DNA of 64,000 nt from Sepiola atlantica. Lineage: Eukaryota > Mollusca > Cephalopoda > Sepiida > Sepiolidae. The notes beneath the pieces were generated by a model. It worked only from the letters and a program-made list of their open reading frames with translations. It was not told where the DNA came from and made no database searches. A program made the translations under genes and the position numbers. The stretch is taken from contig OY744523.1 of the NCBI GenBank assembly GCA_963556195.1, positions 75,491,945 to 75,555,944 on the forward strand, in the 5' to 3' direction. This document shows positions 62,351 to 64,000 of this stretch, piece by piece; the first letter of the stretch is position 1; the number at the start of each line of letters is the position of its first letter.

Positions 62351-62466
62351 CCTACTTTACTAAAAGTTGTATCAGTTAATTTTCACTCTCTTTTCCTTTT
62401 CGTTTTTTCCTACTTTACTAAAAGTTGTATCAGTTAATTTTCACTCTCTTTTCCTTTTCGTTTTTT
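62351..62466. repeat. Perfect 58-bp tandem duplication
   Basis: 62351-62408 and 62409-62466 are identical (start CCTACTTTACTAAAAG, end TTTTCGTTTTTT), so very recent. Confidence 0.97.
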
Positions 62467-62719
62467 TTATTTTTACATTGAATGCTTCTTGCTGGTCCTT
62501 TTATTCAAAGATTTATTAACTAACTTTCATCTTTTGTATACATATTTTTACTTCACAAAGAAATGTTATTTGGCAATGGAATCCATTTAAATAGTTGTTT
62601 CATACATGAAATGTTTAAAACGTTCGATATTTAAAAAGTTAACCAAATTTTATGGCTAAAAATTCAATAATGATATTTTAGGTGTAATATAATTTTCTCT
62701 CGCTCCTCTGACCGATTGT

Positions 62720-62885
62720 GATTTTATTCAATTCATACTATTTCTTCTACTGCTGCGTCGGCTTCTCCTACCTCTTCTTCTTTTCCTTCTTCTTATTCTC
62801 TTCCTTCTTCTTCCTATACTTTTCGATCTTTTCGTTCTTCCTCTCCTTCTTCTTCCTTTTCTTTCTTCTTCTCATCCTTCGTTTT

Positions 62886-62956
<71 letters not shown>

Positions 62957-63190
62957 TATTCTTCTTCTTATTATTATTATTATTATTATTCATGTTCTTT
63001 CTTTTTCTCCCGCATCCTTCTTCTTATGTTTTTCTTTCTTCTTCTCTTTCTTCTCATTATATTTTTTATTCTGCTTCTCTTTTCATTTTTATTATGCTTC
63101 TTTTTCTCCTTTAGCGTCTCTATATGATTCTGCTTTTTGTTCTTTCGCTTCTTCTGCATTTTTTCTTTTTCTTTTTCTTCATATTCTTCT
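62720..63190. repeat. Pyrimidine-rich tract with (TTC)n and (TTA)n microsatellites
   Basis: TTC triplets at about 62885-62915, ATT triplets at 62916-62955 and 62968-62990, within 470 bases of C/T-rich sequence. The 169-codon plus-strand frame (F/S/L/I-rich) is a product of composition. Confidence 0.9.
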
Positions 63191-64000
63191 CTTCATCGTA
63201 GCCCAGCTTCCTTCTAAAATCCCGTAGAATTGACAACTTTTCCGAATAGGCTGAACAAGTTAATCAGATGGAAATCATGATCCGTTTGTAGATATTCATG
63301 AAAGAAATATCATATCCTCTTGATTTCCATTTGCGACGGATAGATTGCATTAAGCGTTACTAATCTTAAAATAATGATATTTTGCACATAAAACATAGGA
63401 AGATCTAATGAATGTGCAACCCAGGGGTTTTCACTTATATGAGTCAATTCCTAGTACATACGAAGAATCCTGAGTAACTTCCAGATATTGCAATTTCAGG
63501 AGATGATTTGGAATTCTCCTTCTATACTCGGAACTGACTCCATAAGTACTAAAATCTTGTGAGTGCCTATTCTTGACAAGTACCAAAACATACACGCTAC
63601 TAAAAATATCAAAACAAACCTATATTACATGGCGAGATTAAAAGAATTGGAAATGGGAATTACAGGTAATTTGGATTTTTTGGACTAATATTCTCATCTC
63701 GGTTGTTATATTTACAGCGTTACCGTTCTTAAGATGTATGTTTCAACCGTGAAAACGTTTTAGTCGCATTTTGGATTTTTTTGGTCTACCGTATCAGTCT
63801 AAGTAATACGATATATCAAGTTAAAATCCAATCGGACATAATATGTTCATTTGCCTTTTCATTTATAAAACTGCTGAGAAAGGATTTTTCTTAAAATGTA
63901 CATTTGTAGAGTTTTGACATCAAAAATTGTTTTAATTTTATCGGCGAGGTATTACTTCTTTATCCACCAACTGAATCTACCAGGAAAGATGAAACACTAC
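63191..64000. other. Unassigned AT-rich sequence
   Basis: Nothing recognised. Confidence 0.4.

Noticed and set aside
62718..63227. 169-codon Phe/Leu/Ile-rich frame resembling a membrane protein
   Set aside because: Encoded by (TTC)n, (TTA)n and pyrimidine-rich sequence; low complexity throughout.

Overview
This window looks like AT-rich, repeat-dominated, probably intergenic DNA from an invertebrate, most likely a mollusc and plausibly a cephalopod. The evidence is long (TA)n and trinucleotide microsatellites, a Penelope-like GIY-YIG domain, a decayed LINE, a Tc1/mariner element, an XPG/CXC-type DNA transposon and Helitron-like termini. The species is an inference. I see no intact, confidently host-encoded gene; every recognisable protein is a broken transposable-element protein. 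Most long open frames come from microsatellites, the A-rich array or the tandem arrays.

Layout. 0-3.4 kb: an AT palindrome, a tRNA-like SINE piece and a minus-strand Helitron-like end. 3.44-7.23 kb: a near-perfect inverted repeat (about 1.76-kb arms, 262-bp spacer) built from two head-to-head, 5'-truncated Penelope-like element 3' ends. 7.4-13.3 kb: a tandem repeat interrupted by a 5.3-kb transposon (7751-13067) with about 155-170 bp terminal inverted repeats and one badly frameshifted protein gene with an XPG/PIN-like nuclease region and a C-terminal CXC domain. 17.8-21.3 kb: a 3.5-kb A-rich purine tract with a ~95-105 bp degenerate repeat and two perfect long palindromes. 22.35-23.27 kb and 40.1-40.6 kb: two decayed copies of the same LINE reverse-transcriptase C-terminus. 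29.39-30.78 kb: a frameshifted Tc1/mariner transposon nested in an older repeat that ends in a Helitron-like 3' terminus near 31.15 kb. 31-49 kb: mostly unassigned AT-rich sequence with microsatellites.

The most striking region is 49.23-60.07 kb. It starts with a Helitron-like 5' TC terminus and ends with a hairpin plus CTAG|T, both ends abutting TA repeat. Between them lie a short ~60-bp repeat, an 8.4-kb array of about 60 copies of a ~138-bp G/T-rich monomer with higher-order block duplications, and a 1.3-kb array of a 35-bp GC-rich monomer. The simplest reading is one giant non-autonomous Helitron-like element carrying two satellite arrays. A MITE-like element with 83-bp inverted ends (60568-61131) follows, then microsatellites and pyrimidine-rich sequence to the end.

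The elements do not form a pathway. The window records successive insertion, nesting, tandem amplification and inverted duplication.
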